Assembly: GCF_002813755.1 (NCBI RefSeq)
Contig: NZ_CP018061.1
Coordinates: forward strand, 1,044,001-1,108,000
Source: Enterococcus mundtii
GTDB taxonomy: Bacteria; Bacillota; Bacilli; Lactobacillales; Enterococcaceae
Reading direction: 5' to 3'
DNA length: 64,000 nucleotides
In this document: positions 45,979 to 55,976 of the stretch, piece by piece
Position numbering within the stretch: position 1 is the stretch's first letter
Layout of the letters: every line of letters starts with the position of its first letter
Notes under the pieces: model-generated
Seen by the model: the letters and a program-made list of their open reading frames with translations, nothing else
The model's database searches: none
What the model was told of the DNA's origin: nothing
Translations under genes and position numbers: made by a program

Positions 45979-46362
45979 TTAGTTAGTAGAAAAGGTAAAA
46001 AATTCGACAATGGATTTCGAAGAGTTTGCGTATCTTATTAGTAGATCGGCTAAACTCCCATTAAATCGCTGGATTTCTTCTTTTTGGTGAGAGCGGGGAA
46101 ACAAACAAACCGTTTTTTCATTTGCTAAGAGATAATCACCATCGATCGTGCGAGCAACCAAGTGCAAGGATGAAAGGAGATTCGCAACATCCGCTTCATC
46201 CAGTGAGGTATAATCGATTGTTCGCAGAATACTAGCTTTGAAATGTTGGTAAGAAGGGAAAAACACAAGTTCCTCATAATCGAACAGCTCGTTTTCTTCC
46301 AGCCATGCGAGTGTTTCTTCTAATGTACGATGTTGCTTCAATTGTTCAAACAATCGTTTCAC
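45979..46362 (-). CDS. Small acidic protein following secreted nuclease, unknown
   Basis: A 127-aa soluble protein without signal peptide. Sequence shows a helical, acidic character (LEETLAWLEENELFDYEELVFF; DYTSLDEADVANLLSSLHLV). No family recognised. GTG at 46362 follows the nuclease stop immediately, so the two are one operon and translationally coupled. Possible roles are an immunity or regulatory partner of the nuclease, or an unrelated passenger; nothing in the sequence decides. Confidence 0.7.
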   Translation of the reverse strand: MKRLFEQLKQHRTLEETLAWLEENELFDYEELVFFPSYQHFKASILRTIDYTSLDEADVANLLSSLHLVARTIDGDYLLANEKTVCLFPRSHQKEEIQRFNGSLADLLIRYANSSKSIVEFFTFSTN

Positions 46363-47175
46363 CTACTTTTTATTTGGTATCAATACCGTAAAATCAATCG
46401 TTGGATTATTGCCTGTTCCTTTTGCCTCTAACTCGACACTTTCAGGGATGAGTTCATCGCCAACATAATGTGGAGTAACACGATAGCGTACAGTTTCACC
46501 ATGATTCAACGCCTTACGGATTTTTAGTTCATAGTAGTTCATGTAAGGATCATTGACTGGAAATTGAAACAAAGTAACTAGATTTCTTTCGTCGTCGCCA
46601 CTACCGCCGAACTGTTTAGCGATCAGATGTCCGCGAGAATGATCATATCTGGGACCAGAAATAAATCCAGGAGGACGGATGTCACGGTTTGCGCTGGTTC
46701 CTGTATTGATCATTGATTTTTCCAATAAGGCATCCGCACCAGTGGGACGTCCTAATCGATCAAGCTCATGATACTCGATCCATCCTTTGTTTGTTGAGAG
46801 TTCAGCCCCATCAAAGGAAGCTGTTCCTAATTCTTGTGGCCCAGGATTGTTTCCAGTCGGTGCTAAGTCTTCTTCTTGTGGTAAGCCGTTGTTTCTTGGT
46901 TCAGATGAGTCAGGTATACTACTTGTGATAGTAGCTTCACTTTTGCTTGTACTTTCGACTGGTTTATCAGAAGATTCCATACTATATGTACGCATGTTTG
47001 ATCGTTGGTCAGTGGAAACTTCCGATTCACTATCGATTGAAGCAGTATAACTAGATTCACTGTAATCCCTTGAGATCGGTTGTTCTACATTCACTAGATC
47101 CATTCCGATAAAGCCAATTGCGCCAAAAACAACTATAGAGATCAATGTACCCCATAGTTTTTTTAAATTTTTCAT
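46363..47175 (-). CDS. DNA/RNA non-specific endonuclease, membrane-anchored
   Basis: A 270-aa secreted or anchored nuclease. N-terminal membrane helix (LWGTLISIVVFGAIGFIG), a Ser/Thr/Glu-rich linker to about residue 115, then the beta-beta-alpha-metal nuclease domain with DHSRGHLIAKQFGG; the catalytic His183 is in the D-x-x-R-G-H motif (residues 178-183) and NLVTLFQFPVN follows. It resembles EndA-type nucleases. AAGGAGGTG precedes ATG 47175. Confidence 0.9.
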   Translation of the reverse strand: MKNLKKLWGTLISIVVFGAIGFIGMDLVNVEQPISRDYSESSYTASIDSESEVSTDQRSNMRTYSMESSDKPVESTSKSEATITSSIPDSSEPRNNGLPQEEDLAPTGNNPGPQELGTASFDGAELSTNKGWIEYHELDRLGRPTGADALLEKSMINTGTSANRDIRPPGFISGPRYDHSRGHLIAKQFGGSGDDERNLVTLFQFPVNDPYMNYYELKIRKALNHGETVRYRVTPHYVGDELIPESVELEAKGTGNNPTIDFTVLIPNKK

Positions 47176-47301
47176 TCGTTCACCTCCTTTGTTAGTATAA
47201 TCCAAAACCAAACGGACTAAAAGTGAAAACTTTATCCAAAGTAGGTTAATTATATAGGTTAGTATGATATGATAATCTTGTACACAAAGGAGGCGAATGA
47301 G

Positions 47302-47826
47302 ATGATAGGAGGAATCGCAATCATCACGATTTACTGGTACGTTTTACTCATATGCGCTGGGGTTGCAGTGTTACTTGTTATTTTTGGAGATGTCTTTGAT
47401 TTCGATGGACCTATTGATCCGATGCTGATCGTTCCCTGGTTGACTTTTACCAGTTTATTAGGTTATTTAGGTGAATCCTTGACCGACCAGTCCTCGTTAG
47501 TGATTTTCGTGATCAGCGCGATTATTGCAACCGTTTTAGTTTTTTTGTTGAATTTTTATGTCTTGATGCCGATGAAGCACGCAGAATCGACGCTATCAAC
47601 TTCTGAAAAAACATTAGAAGGTCAAATCGCGACAGTCGTGACCCCGATACCGATCCAAGGAATGGGAGAAATCCAATTAAAAAGTGTTACTGGTTCAATC
47701 AGTCGCCCTGCTTGTTTTTATACGCCCCAAGAGAAAATGATCGGACGTGGCGAAAAAGTTTTGATCATTGAAGTAAGAGACCGTGTTTGTTATGTTACAC
47801 CGTACGAAAGTATGTTGAAAATGTAA
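47302..47826 (+). CDS. NfeD-like membrane protein
   Basis: A 174-aa protein with two to three membrane helices and a C-terminal OB-type NfeD domain (GQIATVVTPIPIQGMGEIQL; ISRPACFYTP; GEKVLIIEVRDRVCYVTPY). NfeD proteins pair with flotillins or SPFH proteins in membrane microdomains, as here. ATG 47302 follows AAAGGAGGCG; the upstream in-frame start at 47269 is rejected. Confidence 0.85.
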   Translation: MIGGIAIITIYWYVLLICAGVAVLLVIFGDVFDFDGPIDPMLIVPWLTFTSLLGYLGESLTDQSSLVIFVISAIIATVLVFLLNFYVLMPMKHAESTLSTSEKTLEGQIATVVTPIPIQGMGEIQLKSVTGSISRPACFYTPQEKMIGRGEKVLIIEVRDRVCYVTPYESMLKM

Positions 47827-47839
47827 AGGAGTGGAAGAA

Positions 47840-49321
47840 ATGGAAATATCTGGAGTGTTTGTTGCAATTGTTTTAGCAGTGTTGATCGTTTTAATGTTAT
47901 TGATCGTCTTTGTTGCTAAGTACCAAACGGCAAAGCCTGACGAAGCATTGATCATTAGTGGTAGTTACTTAGGAAGTAAAAATGTCCATGCCGACGAGAG
48001 TAACAATAAAATCAAAATCGTCCGCGGTGGAGGTGCATTCGTACTACCAGTTTTCCAACGTTCGAATCGTATCAGTTTATTATCAAGTAAATTAGACGTA
48101 TCTACCCCAGAAGTTTATACAGAGCAGGGCGTGCCGGTGATGTGTGATGGTACTTCGATCATCAAGATCGGTTCTTCTGTCGAAGAAATTGCGACAGCAG
48201 CGGAACAATTTCTAGGAAAAACGCGAGAAGAACTTGAAAATGAAGCACGTGAAGTATTAGAAGGTCATTTGCGGTCGATCCTAGGTTCGATGACAGTAGA
48301 AGAAATTTACCAGAATCGTGACAAATTCAGCCAAAGTGTGCAAGAAGTTGCTTCGGTGGATCTAGCAAAAATGGGATTGATCATTGTTTCGTTCACGATC
48401 AAAGAAGTCCGTGATAAAAATGGTTATTTGGATTCTTTAGGGAAACCACGGATTGCTCAAGTCAAACGTGATGCAGATATTGCAGAAGCAGAAGCACTTA
48501 AAGAAACGCGTATCAAAAAAGCGGAAGCAGAGAAAGAATCTCAAGCCGCAGAATTACAACGCCAAACAGAGATCGCCGAATCTTTAAAAGAAAAAGAATT
48601 GAAATTAGCTGCCTATAAACAGGAACAAGATGTGGCACGAGCAAAAGCTGACCAAGCGTATAATTTAGAAAGTGCCAGAGAACAACAACAAGTAATCGAA
48701 CAAGAGATGCAAGTAAAAGTCGTCGAACGTCAAAAACAAATCGAATTAGAAGAAAAAGAAATCATTCGTCGTGAAAAACAATACGATTCTGAAGTGAAGA
48801 AAAAAGCCGATGCGGATCGTTACGCCAAAGAACAAGAAGCCCAAGCGCAAAAAGTCAAAGAAGTGACTGAGGCAGAAGCAGAACAATTTAGAATCGAAGC
48901 CTTAGCCCAAGCCCAAGCCAACCAAACTCGTTTAGCTGGACAAGCCGAGGCAGAAGCCACCTTAGCAAAAGGGAAAGCGGAAGCAGAAGCAAAACAAAAA
49001 ATTGCAGATGCGTTCAAAGAATACGGAGAAGCCGCTGTGCTTAGCATGGTGATCGAAATGTTGCCTCAACTGATGCGTGAAGCGGCACAACCGCTAGGCA
49101 ATATCGAAAAAATCTCTGTTGTTGACACAGGTAATTCCTCAGGTGAAGCAGGTGGCGCCAATCGAGTGACAAGCTATGCGACAAACTTGTTGTCGACGAC
49201 ACAAGAAACGTTGAAAGAAACAACTGGATTGGACATCAAAGATATCATTGAGAATCTTTCCACTCGTGGAAATTCTAGACAATTGAATGTCTACGAAGGA
49301 ACAAATGAACCGAAAGAATAA
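47840..49321 (+). CDS. Flotillin-like SPFH protein
   Basis: A 493-aa flotillin that scaffolds lipid microdomains. An N-terminal membrane helix (GVFVAIVLAVLIVLMLLIVFV) is followed by the SPFH domain (about residues 30-200) and a long coiled region rich in Glu-Ala repeats (AEAEALKETRIKKAEAEKES; AQANQTRLAGQAEAEATL). ATG 47840 is spaced correctly from AAAGGAG; GTG 47831 is too close. It starts 13 bases after the NfeD gene, as in yuaF-yuaG of Bacillus. Confidence 0.93.
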   Translation: MEISGVFVAIVLAVLIVLMLLIVFVAKYQTAKPDEALIISGSYLGSKNVHADESNNKIKIVRGGGAFVLPVFQRSNRISLLSSKLDVSTPEVYTEQGVPVMCDGTSIIKIGSSVEEIATAAEQFLGKTREELENEAREVLEGHLRSILGSMTVEEIYQNRDKFSQSVQEVASVDLAKMGLIIVSFTIKEVRDKNGYLDSLGKPRIAQVKRDADIAEAEALKETRIKKAEAEKESQAAELQRQTEIAESLKEKELKLAAYKQEQDVARAKADQAYNLESAREQQQVIEQEMQVKVVERQKQIELEEKEIIRREKQYDSEVKKKADADRYAKEQEAQAQKVKEVTEAEAEQFRIEALAQAQANQTRLAGQAEAEATLAKGKAEAEAKQKIADAFKEYGEAAVLSMVIEMLPQLMREAAQPLGNIEKISVVDTGNSSGEAGGANRVTSYATNLLSTTQETLKETTGLDIKDIIENLSTRGNSRQLNVYEGTNEPKE

Positions 49322-49327
49322 CTTAAG

Positions 49328-49366
49328 AAAGACTCAAAGGATCATGTCCTTTGAGTCTTTTATTGG
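49328..49366. terminator. Terminator after flotillin, convergent region
   Basis: AAAGACTCAAAGGA pairs with TCCTTTGAGTCTTT and T residues follow. It can serve both strands. Confidence 0.9.
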
Positions 49367-49370
49367 TTCG

Positions 49371-49967
49371 CTATTTATTTTCATTTTGCTCACGGATCTG
49401 TGCCTTTACTTCTTCCAGATTTTCAAGTAAAGCCTGCTCTTTTTTTCTTAATTCTTCTAAGTCCTCGACAATCTCTTCTTTTTTTTCAACTTCTGGCGGA
49501 CGCAAGCAAAAATTGATACCGATAGCAATAAATGTCCCGATAAATGTATCGAAAACCCGCTCAATCGCATAGAAGGCTGACTCTCCTTGAGGGATACTTA
49601 AAGAGATCAGCAATAATGTAGCAATAGCAGCAATGATCCCAGAATTATTATTGATACCGTCAGATAAGACAATCACAATGATCACTAAAAGTGGGAGAAC
49701 GATCAGTTCAACTAAAAAATCATTGTGGAAGTAACTTTTTACAAAAAAATAGAAAATACCTAATCCGCCACCAAGTAGATTGCCAATAATACGCGAGCGA
49801 CCAAAAGAAAAGGTCGTAGTCAAATCTTGGCGCAAGGAAAAAACAGCAGATAGGGCAGCAATCATTGGAATGCCACGATCAAAGAGATGAAAGATCAAAA
49901 TACATAAGAAAACGGCTAAAGCACTCTTCATTGTACGCATACCAAGTCGAAAGCGTCCAAATTGCAT
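49371..49967 (-). CDS. FUSC/aromatic acid exporter family protein, short
   Basis: A 198-aa membrane protein with the FUSC-type N-terminal half: RFRLGMRTMKSALAVFLCIL, SLRQDLTTTFSFGRSRIIGN, LLGGGLGIFYFF, then a coiled C-terminus (KEEIVEDLEELRKKEQALLE). About five to six membrane helices. Members of this family may export aromatic acids, but function in Firmicutes is not established. GGAGAG precedes the ATG on the minus strand. It is divergent from a longer relative. Confidence 0.82.
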   Translation of the reverse strand: MQFGRFRLGMRTMKSALAVFLCILIFHLFDRGIPMIAALSAVFSLRQDLTTTFSFGRSRIIGNLLGGGLGIFYFFVKSYFHNDFLVELIVLPLLVIIVIVLSDGINNNSGIIAAIATLLLISLSIPQGESAFYAIERVFDTFIGTFIAIGINFCLRPPEVEKKEEIVEDLEELRKKEQALLENLEEVKAQIREQNENK

Positions 49968-50076
49968 AGTATACTCTCCTTTACGTTCTTTACAATATCA
50001 TAACTAAACTTACCATGGATTGCTAGTTTTTCATGAACGAATTTAGTATAATTCAATAAAAAGAAAGGAGCCGATC

Positions 50077-51036
50077 ATGCGTATTGGAATGAGAACGGTA
50101 AAAACGGTCATCAGAGTATTTGCTTCCATGTTGGTTGCAAACTACTTTTCCTTATTGTTCTGGCCATCTGCCGGTATTATTGCGTTGTTAAGTGTCGGGA
50201 ATACTCGTCGCTCCACCTTGATGACTGGGATCTATCGAATCGCTGCATTTATTGTCGCTACACTTATTGCCTTTATGTGTTTTACACTTTTGGGCTATCG
50301 AATCATCAGTTTCAGTATCTTTCTATTATTTTTTATTCCAATCGCCGTGCGGTTCAAATTGACAGAAGGAATCGTTGTAAACTCAGTCTTGATCACTCAT
50401 TATCTTAGTGAACAAAGTATGAGTTGGCAATTGATCATAAACGAAGCAGCCTTGATGATCATTGGTGTAGGATTTGCTTTGTTATCTAATGTCTACATGC
50501 CAGATAGTAAAAAAAGTTTAAAGGAAAATCAAGTGATCATCGAAGAGCGATTTCGTCTTCTTTTGAAGAACATGGCAGACTTTTTGCTTTCTGGCGAAGC
50601 CTACGAAAATCAAGGGTTATGCAAAGAATTACAAGTTTATATTCGAGAAAGCCAGGCATATGCACGGAATCACCAAGAGAATAACTTGCTTAGACAAAAT
50701 CAATATTATGAAACCTATTTTTCTATGCGACGGGCTCAGATCAATGTGATCCAAGATATGCAAGAAAATTTAGCTTATATCCAGGACCCAGTGCCTTATA
50801 GCGACCATATATACGGCTTGTTGATCTATACAGCTGAGACATTTTCTGAATCAAATGATGGCAAAGAAATATTGACAAGGATCGAAGAGGTCTATGGAAT
50901 GTATCGTCAAATGCCATTGCCGACTACGCGAAGTGAATTTGAGGATCGTGCGGAATTGTTTCAGTTTTTACAGTCATTCAAAAGTTTTATTGAAATAAAA
51001 GTAGAATTTTCTCAGCAGATGATAGTGGATGCGTAA
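50077..51036 (+). CDS. FUSC/aromatic acid exporter family protein with C-terminal domain
   Basis: A 319-aa relative of the divergent gene. It starts with RIGMRTVKTVIRVFASML, the same pattern as RLGMRTMKSALAVF, then five to six membrane helices and a soluble helical C-terminal domain of about 160 residues (LKENQVIIEERFRLLLKNMA; YYETYFSMRRAQINVIQ), matching the DUF939 plus C-terminal-domain architecture. AAAGGAG precedes the ATG. Confidence 0.85.
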   Translation: MRIGMRTVKTVIRVFASMLVANYFSLLFWPSAGIIALLSVGNTRRSTLMTGIYRIAAFIVATLIAFMCFTLLGYRIISFSIFLLFFIPIAVRFKLTEGIVVNSVLITHYLSEQSMSWQLIINEAALMIIGVGFALLSNVYMPDSKKSLKENQVIIEERFRLLLKNMADFLLSGEAYENQGLCKELQVYIRESQAYARNHQENNLLRQNQYYETYFSMRRAQINVIQDMQENLAYIQDPVPYSDHIYGLLIYTAETFSESNDGKEILTRIEEVYGMYRQMPLPTTRSEFEDRAELFQFLQSFKSFIEIKVEFSQQMIVDA

Positions 51037-51045
51037 AGGTGAATA

Positions 51046-51090
51046 AATAAGACGAAGCGATGAGGTAACCATCCTCTGCTTCGTCTTATT
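51046..51090. terminator. Bidirectional terminator
   Basis: AATAAGACGAAGC (51046-51058) pairs perfectly with GCTTCGTCTTATT (51078-51090), between convergent genes. Confidence 0.92.
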
Positions 51091-51100
51091 CTTATTCTGT

Positions 51101-52060
51101 TTATCTGTTACTCTTCCAATGCTCTTGCATATCATCTAAAAGTGCAATCACTTCGGTGGTTAAATACAGGGAACGGTTTGGCAGTTCTCCTTCGATCATT
51201 TTTACCATATTTTCAATTTCATAATTCATTGCTTGCGCACGATGGCCACTTTCAATCAGTTCTTTTGTACCATCAGTATAAATGATCTCTGCTTGGTCAG
51301 CTCTAGGATAATCATTGATTGAGATATACCCATTTTCAAAAGCAACGATTCCGACTTTTGGCATTTTTGCTTGGAAGGTCAGGCTGATCGTAGCTAGTTC
51401 ATTTTCTTTATTTTGCAAGATCGTTACAGATTGTTCATCAACACCTGTTTTAAATGGAATCATACGAGAGGCGATGACTTCCGGTTGTGAGCTCAAAAAG
51501 AATCGAGCAAATGAAACAGCATAGGTTCCAATATCAAGTAATGCCCCACCTGCTAAATCAGGGTTGAAGAAGCGATTGGTCGGATCAGGTTCTTTGTAAC
51601 TGCCAAAAGGTGCTTGGATCATCTTTAATGCACCTAACTTGCCTGAATCGATCATTGAACGAAGTTGATGATACAAAGGCATGTTGAAAATCGTCATCGC
51701 TTCTGCCAAGATCAGCTCTTTTTGTTCCGCTAATTGGATGGCTTGTTGAAGTTCTGCCTTATTCATCGTGATGGCTTTTTCGCATAAGACATGTTTCCCA
51801 GCTTCCAAGGCAGGAAGAATGTAGTCGATATGTTGACGATTCGGAACGGCGATATACACGATATCAACTTCAGCATCTTGCAACATATCATGATAATCGC
51901 CATACGCTTTTTTGATAGAATGGCGTGTAGCAAAATCCTGTGCTTTTTCCAAAGTTCGTGATGCAACAGCAACCAATTCACTTGATGTTTGATCGAAGTT
52001 TTCTGCAAATTCGTTAGCAATCGATCCTAGACCGACAATGCCCCATTGGTATTTTTTCAT
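51101..52060 (-). CDS. Gfo/Idh/MocA-family oxidoreductase
   Basis: A 319-aa NAD(P)-dependent oxidoreductase. Nucleotide motif WGIVGLGSIANEFAENF at the N-terminus, then YIAVPNRQHIDYILPALEAG and HVLCEKAITMNKAEL, whose EKA resembles the family EKP motif. GGALLDIGTYAVSFARFF is the active-site helix. Substrate is unknown; these proteins act on sugars, inositols or related polyols. GGAGAG precedes the ATG on the minus strand. Monocistronic. Confidence 0.92.
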   Translation of the reverse strand: MKKYQWGIVGLGSIANEFAENFDQTSSELVAVASRTLEKAQDFATRHSIKKAYGDYHDMLQDAEVDIVYIAVPNRQHIDYILPALEAGKHVLCEKAITMNKAELQQAIQLAEQKELILAEAMTIFNMPLYHQLRSMIDSGKLGALKMIQAPFGSYKEPDPTNRFFNPDLAGGALLDIGTYAVSFARFFLSSQPEVIASRMIPFKTGVDEQSVTILQNKENELATISLTFQAKMPKVGIVAFENGYISINDYPRADQAEIIYTDGTKELIESGHRAQAMNYEIENMVKMIEGELPNRSLYLTTEVIALLDDMQEHWKSNR

Positions 52061-52256
52061 TTTTCATCTCTCCTTGACGTGATATATTTAATATAAGGGT
52101 ATTTAGTTGAATACTCTTGGTTTCGCTATTATTATATCAAAAAAAGGACATCCAATCGTTCTGAAGAATTGCTTTCTAAAAAAAGGTGAAAGAAATGTTC
52201 TAATAGATGATTTTTTAACTTAATTTAAGTAGAATAAGAAGGAGGAGGAGATTGCG

Positions 52257-52793
52257 ATGCATCAAGTATACGTTGATCTTATTATGAGTGTTTTACTCGA
52301 ACAATTTGAAACAGAAGAAAATTTCTTAGATACTTATCTATTGGTGGATGAAACAACTTGGCAAGCTTGGAAGCGTGGTGAACAAAACTTACCATCCGAG
52401 GCCATGCAAAAAGTGAAAAATCTTTTTACGGACTATGAATGGATGTTGACGCAAAAAATTCTACGTCAAACCATTATTTTCCCTGAAAAAAGAAACGTTG
52501 CAGTAGCCGAATATAAGCAAATCAAAACACGTATTGCTCAGAAATGGGTAAGTAGCGGCAGTGCGAATGTAGAGTTGCTCCCTTTAAAAAATGATCAAAT
52601 TGTCAATGGATATCTTGACTTGAAAGTCAGTATTCAATATGATGAGTGGGGTTATGATGACATTTTGAACTTTCGATTACCATCAGAAGTTCAAAAGCAA
52701 ATCGAAGGGGAGAAAATCGAGTTGTTAGATTGGGTAAATGAAAGTCTGGAAGAAACTTACGTGAGTGAGAAAGTGGAACCAGAAAGGGAATGA
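52257..52793 (+). CDS. Hypothetical protein at head of wall-hydrolase cluster
   Basis: A 178-aa soluble protein without recognised domain. The first 60 residues are helical (LDTYLLVDETTWQAWKRGEQ; MQKVKNLFTDYEWMLTQKIL) and may include a helix-turn-helix-like element; the rest is mixed (YLDLKVSIQYDEWGYDDIL). AGGAGGAGG precedes the ATG. It overlaps no other gene but is 13 bases from the carboxypeptidase start, so it is in the same operon. Confidence 0.7.
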   Translation: MHQVYVDLIMSVLLEQFETEENFLDTYLLVDETTWQAWKRGEQNLPSEAMQKVKNLFTDYEWMLTQKILRQTIIFPEKRNVAVAEYKQIKTRIAQKWVSSGSANVELLPLKNDQIVNGYLDLKVSIQYDEWGYDDILNFRLPSEVQKQIEGEKIELLDWVNESLEETYVSEKVEPERE

Positions 52794-52806
52794 AAGGATT
52801 TTTTAC

Positions 52807-53607
52807 GTGAATAAAATTTTAGGCGTTATCTCAGTCGTGATCATGATTGTTGCGATGGGCTATCTGGTTGTTAGTGAGAGTCGGACGGATACGAAAGCTC
52901 AAGCTGATAATTCAAAGACAGAACAAACAAACACGACGAGTGCGACAGAAGAAAGTACAGAAAAAGCAACAAAAAAACCAACCTCTAGTGATTTGCCAGA
53001 TGTTAAGTTGGATGATTGGTCGCTGGTATTGGTCGGACCTGATCACAAAATCGAGACAGAAATCGATGAAGCTAACCAATTGGCTGCGCTAGATAATGGC
53101 TATTTGATCGACAAACGTATTAAGGCTGATTATGAAGAACTGGCTAACGCAGCTAAAGCTGCGGGCTTTCCTTTAGTTATGGTATCGGCTTACCGCTCCG
53201 TTGCGACACAACAAGAGGTGTTCGCTCAAAATGTCCAACAGGTGATGAGTAGTCAGGGCGTCACTGAAGAAGAGGCGACCGCGATTACGAAAAAAACTAT
53301 GACAGAACCGGGTTACAGTGAACACCATACAGGTTTAGCTGTGGATGTGGTCGATGAAACATGGTATAACAATTATCCCAATACTGTATTGGATGAAAAA
53401 TATGGTGACGAACCAGGTGCGAAATGGCTTGCGGACAATGCCTCTAAATATGGCTTTATTATCCGTTACCCAAAAGGTCGAGAAGATATTACAAAAATCA
53501 CTTATGAACCTTGGCACTTACGTTATGTAGGCAAAGAAAGTGCAGAATATATCACATCAAACGATTTAACGATGGAGGAGTACTTGGACCAACTAAAAGA
53601 AAAGTAG
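52807..53607 (+). CDS. D-alanyl-D-alanine carboxypeptidase, VanY/M15B type
   Basis: A membrane-anchored peptidase of 266 aa that trims peptidoglycan stem peptides. N-terminal helix (KILGVISVVIMIVAMGYL), Thr/Ser/Lys-rich linker to about residue 62, then the M15 domain with SEHHTGLAVDV (zinc ligands His173 and Asp180) and the later histidine in YEPWHLRYVG. The GTG start at 52807 is preferred: GAAAGGA precedes it. The longer reading into the preceding gene is rejected. Confidence 0.92.
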   Translation: MNKILGVISVVIMIVAMGYLVVSESRTDTKAQADNSKTEQTNTTSATEESTEKATKKPTSSDLPDVKLDDWSLVLVGPDHKIETEIDEANQLAALDNGYLIDKRIKADYEELANAAKAAGFPLVMVSAYRSVATQQEVFAQNVQQVMSSQGVTEEEATAITKKTMTEPGYSEHHTGLAVDVVDETWYNNYPNTVLDEKYGDEPGAKWLADNASKYGFIIRYPKGREDITKITYEPWHLRYVGKESAEYITSNDLTMEEYLDQLKEK

Positions 53608-53616
53608 GAATAAGAG

Positions 53617-54231
53617 ATGGCAAAAAATAAATGGAAAAAACAAAGGCGTAAAAATAATCGCTGGTTTGCTGTAGTTTTAGGGAGTATGTTGATCATGATG
53701 GCTTTTGTTTTTTCTTTGAGAAGTTTGTCATCGCCCTACTCTACGGAAGCACAGCAACAAGAAACACTGACTCATCAAGAATTTATCAACGCATTAGTTC
53801 CACATGCGAAAGAACTACAACAAGGCTATGGCGTTTTGCCAAGTATCATTATTGGGCAAGCCATCCTTGAATCTGATTGGGGCAATAGTACGCTTGCCAG
53901 TAAATATAAGAACTTGTTTGGAATCAAAGCGTTCGGGAACGAAGAAAAAGTCAATCTGGAAACAAAAGAATATATCAATGAAGAATGGATCACCATCCAA
54001 GGAGACTTTCGAGTCTATTCTTCGTGGGAACAATCAATGGATGACCACACGGCTTTATTTGTCAATGGTGTCGATTGGAATCCTGCATTGTATGCGAATG
54101 TGATCACTGCGACCAATTATATTGAAGCAGCTCATGCGTTACAGGCGGCAGGATATGCGACAGATCCGACATATGCTGATAAAATCATACATGTGATTGA
54201 AACTTACCAGTTAAATCAATACGATCAATAA
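53617..54231 (+). CDS. Glucosaminidase, GH73 family
   Basis: A 204-aa peptidoglycan hydrolase (endo-beta-N-acetylglucosaminidase). Basic N-terminus and one membrane helix (WFAVVLGSMLIMMAFVFSL), then the GH73 domain with catalytic Glu85 in QAILESDWGNS and the motif KYKNLFGIKAF. No wall-binding repeats follow. Start ATG 53617, nine bases after the carboxypeptidase stop, so co-transcribed. Confidence 0.92.
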   Translation: MAKNKWKKQRRKNNRWFAVVLGSMLIMMAFVFSLRSLSSPYSTEAQQQETLTHQEFINALVPHAKELQQGYGVLPSIIIGQAILESDWGNSTLASKYKNLFGIKAFGNEEKVNLETKEYINEEWITIQGDFRVYSSWEQSMDDHTALFVNGVDWNPALYANVITATNYIEAAHALQAAGYATDPTYADKIIHVIETYQLNQYDQ

Positions 54232-54255
54232 TCAGAAAAGAACGGAAGTGGACGG

Positions 54256-54933
54256 ATGGCAGATTTATTTGTTCCAGAAATAATGACAGAATTACGTAAG
54301 GATATCGTGAGAGTCCCAGAGGTCATTATGGAAGCAAGTGGTATTAAAATTTTTGGCAAGTTGATACGTTCGATTATCTTCACCACGGATATTGCGATCA
54401 TCAGAAACACCAATGCAAATGCGGTGATCGCAGTTTATCCTTTTACACCCCATCCGGCGATTACGAAAAGCATCATTGAAGCAGCGGATATCCCTGTGTT
54501 TTCAGGTGTCGGCGGTGGCTTGACACAAGGGATGCGTTCGGCATATATGAGCCTTTTTGCAGAAGCACAAGGATCATTAGGCGTAGTCTTGAATGGCCCA
54601 ACACCAGTAGAGACTGTCCATGATGTCTGTCAAGTGGTTGATATACCGGTAATCAGTACAGTCACGTCTAAATACTCGGAAATCGACGAAAAATTGGCAG
54701 CCGGCATTACGATCATCAATATCAGTGCGGGAAAAGATACAGCAGACACTGTTCGCTTTTTCCGAGCAAAGTACCCAGAATTACCGATTATTGCGACTGG
54801 AGGTCCCACGGAAGAAAGCATCAAAGAAACGATTGAAGCTGGCGCCAATGCGATCACCTACACACCACCTAGTAGCGGGGAGTTATTCAGCCGCAAAATG
54901 GACAAGTATCGAAAAATCGAGAAAACAAATTGA
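54256..54933 (+). CDS. TIM-barrel-like conserved protein, unknown
   Basis: A 225-aa soluble protein. Repeated beta-alpha units with Gly-rich loops (PVFSGVGGGLTQGM; GVVLNGPTPVETV; PIIATGGPTEESIKETIEAG; ANAITYTPPSSGELF) point to a ribulose-phosphate-binding-type barrel that binds a phosphate in the IATGG loop. It is sometimes labelled a hydrolase, without evidence that I can see. It is 24 bases after the GH73 gene and probably the last gene of the cluster. Confidence 0.7.
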   Translation: MADLFVPEIMTELRKDIVRVPEVIMEASGIKIFGKLIRSIIFTTDIAIIRNTNANAVIAVYPFTPHPAITKSIIEAADIPVFSGVGGGLTQGMRSAYMSLFAEAQGSLGVVLNGPTPVETVHDVCQVVDIPVISTVTSKYSEIDEKLAAGITIINISAGKDTADTVRFFRAKYPELPIIATGGPTEESIKETIEAGANAITYTPPSSGELFSRKMDKYRKIEKTN

Positions 54934-55000
54934 GTACCAAACGAAAATAAATATCATTCAACCAACCATAGATAATAGTTACCGATACAATCTTGGCTTT

Positions 55001-55037
55001 AGCAACCTTTTCCTTTATGGGATAGGTTGCTTTATTT
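55001..55037 (+). terminator. Terminator after TIM-barrel gene
   Basis: AGCAACCT (55001-55008) pairs with AGGTTGCT (55024-55031), then a T-rich tail. The 190 bases from here to the riboswitch show nothing else. Confidence 0.75.
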
Positions 55038-55227
55038 CATAAATACTATTTTGTTTGCTAGGATGAAACTATGAGGTTTATCAAGAATAATCCAAAGATA
55101 AATCCTTCATGAGAAAAACAAGAAATATAGTTGTAAGTTTCAGAAACAAGTGTTAGACTGTTTTCATCGTTTAAAAAATAAACTATTTTATTTCTAAAAA
55201 TATCATTTATCAATCGAATATCGAACA

Positions 55228-55974
<747 letters not shown>

Positions 55975-55976
55975 GC

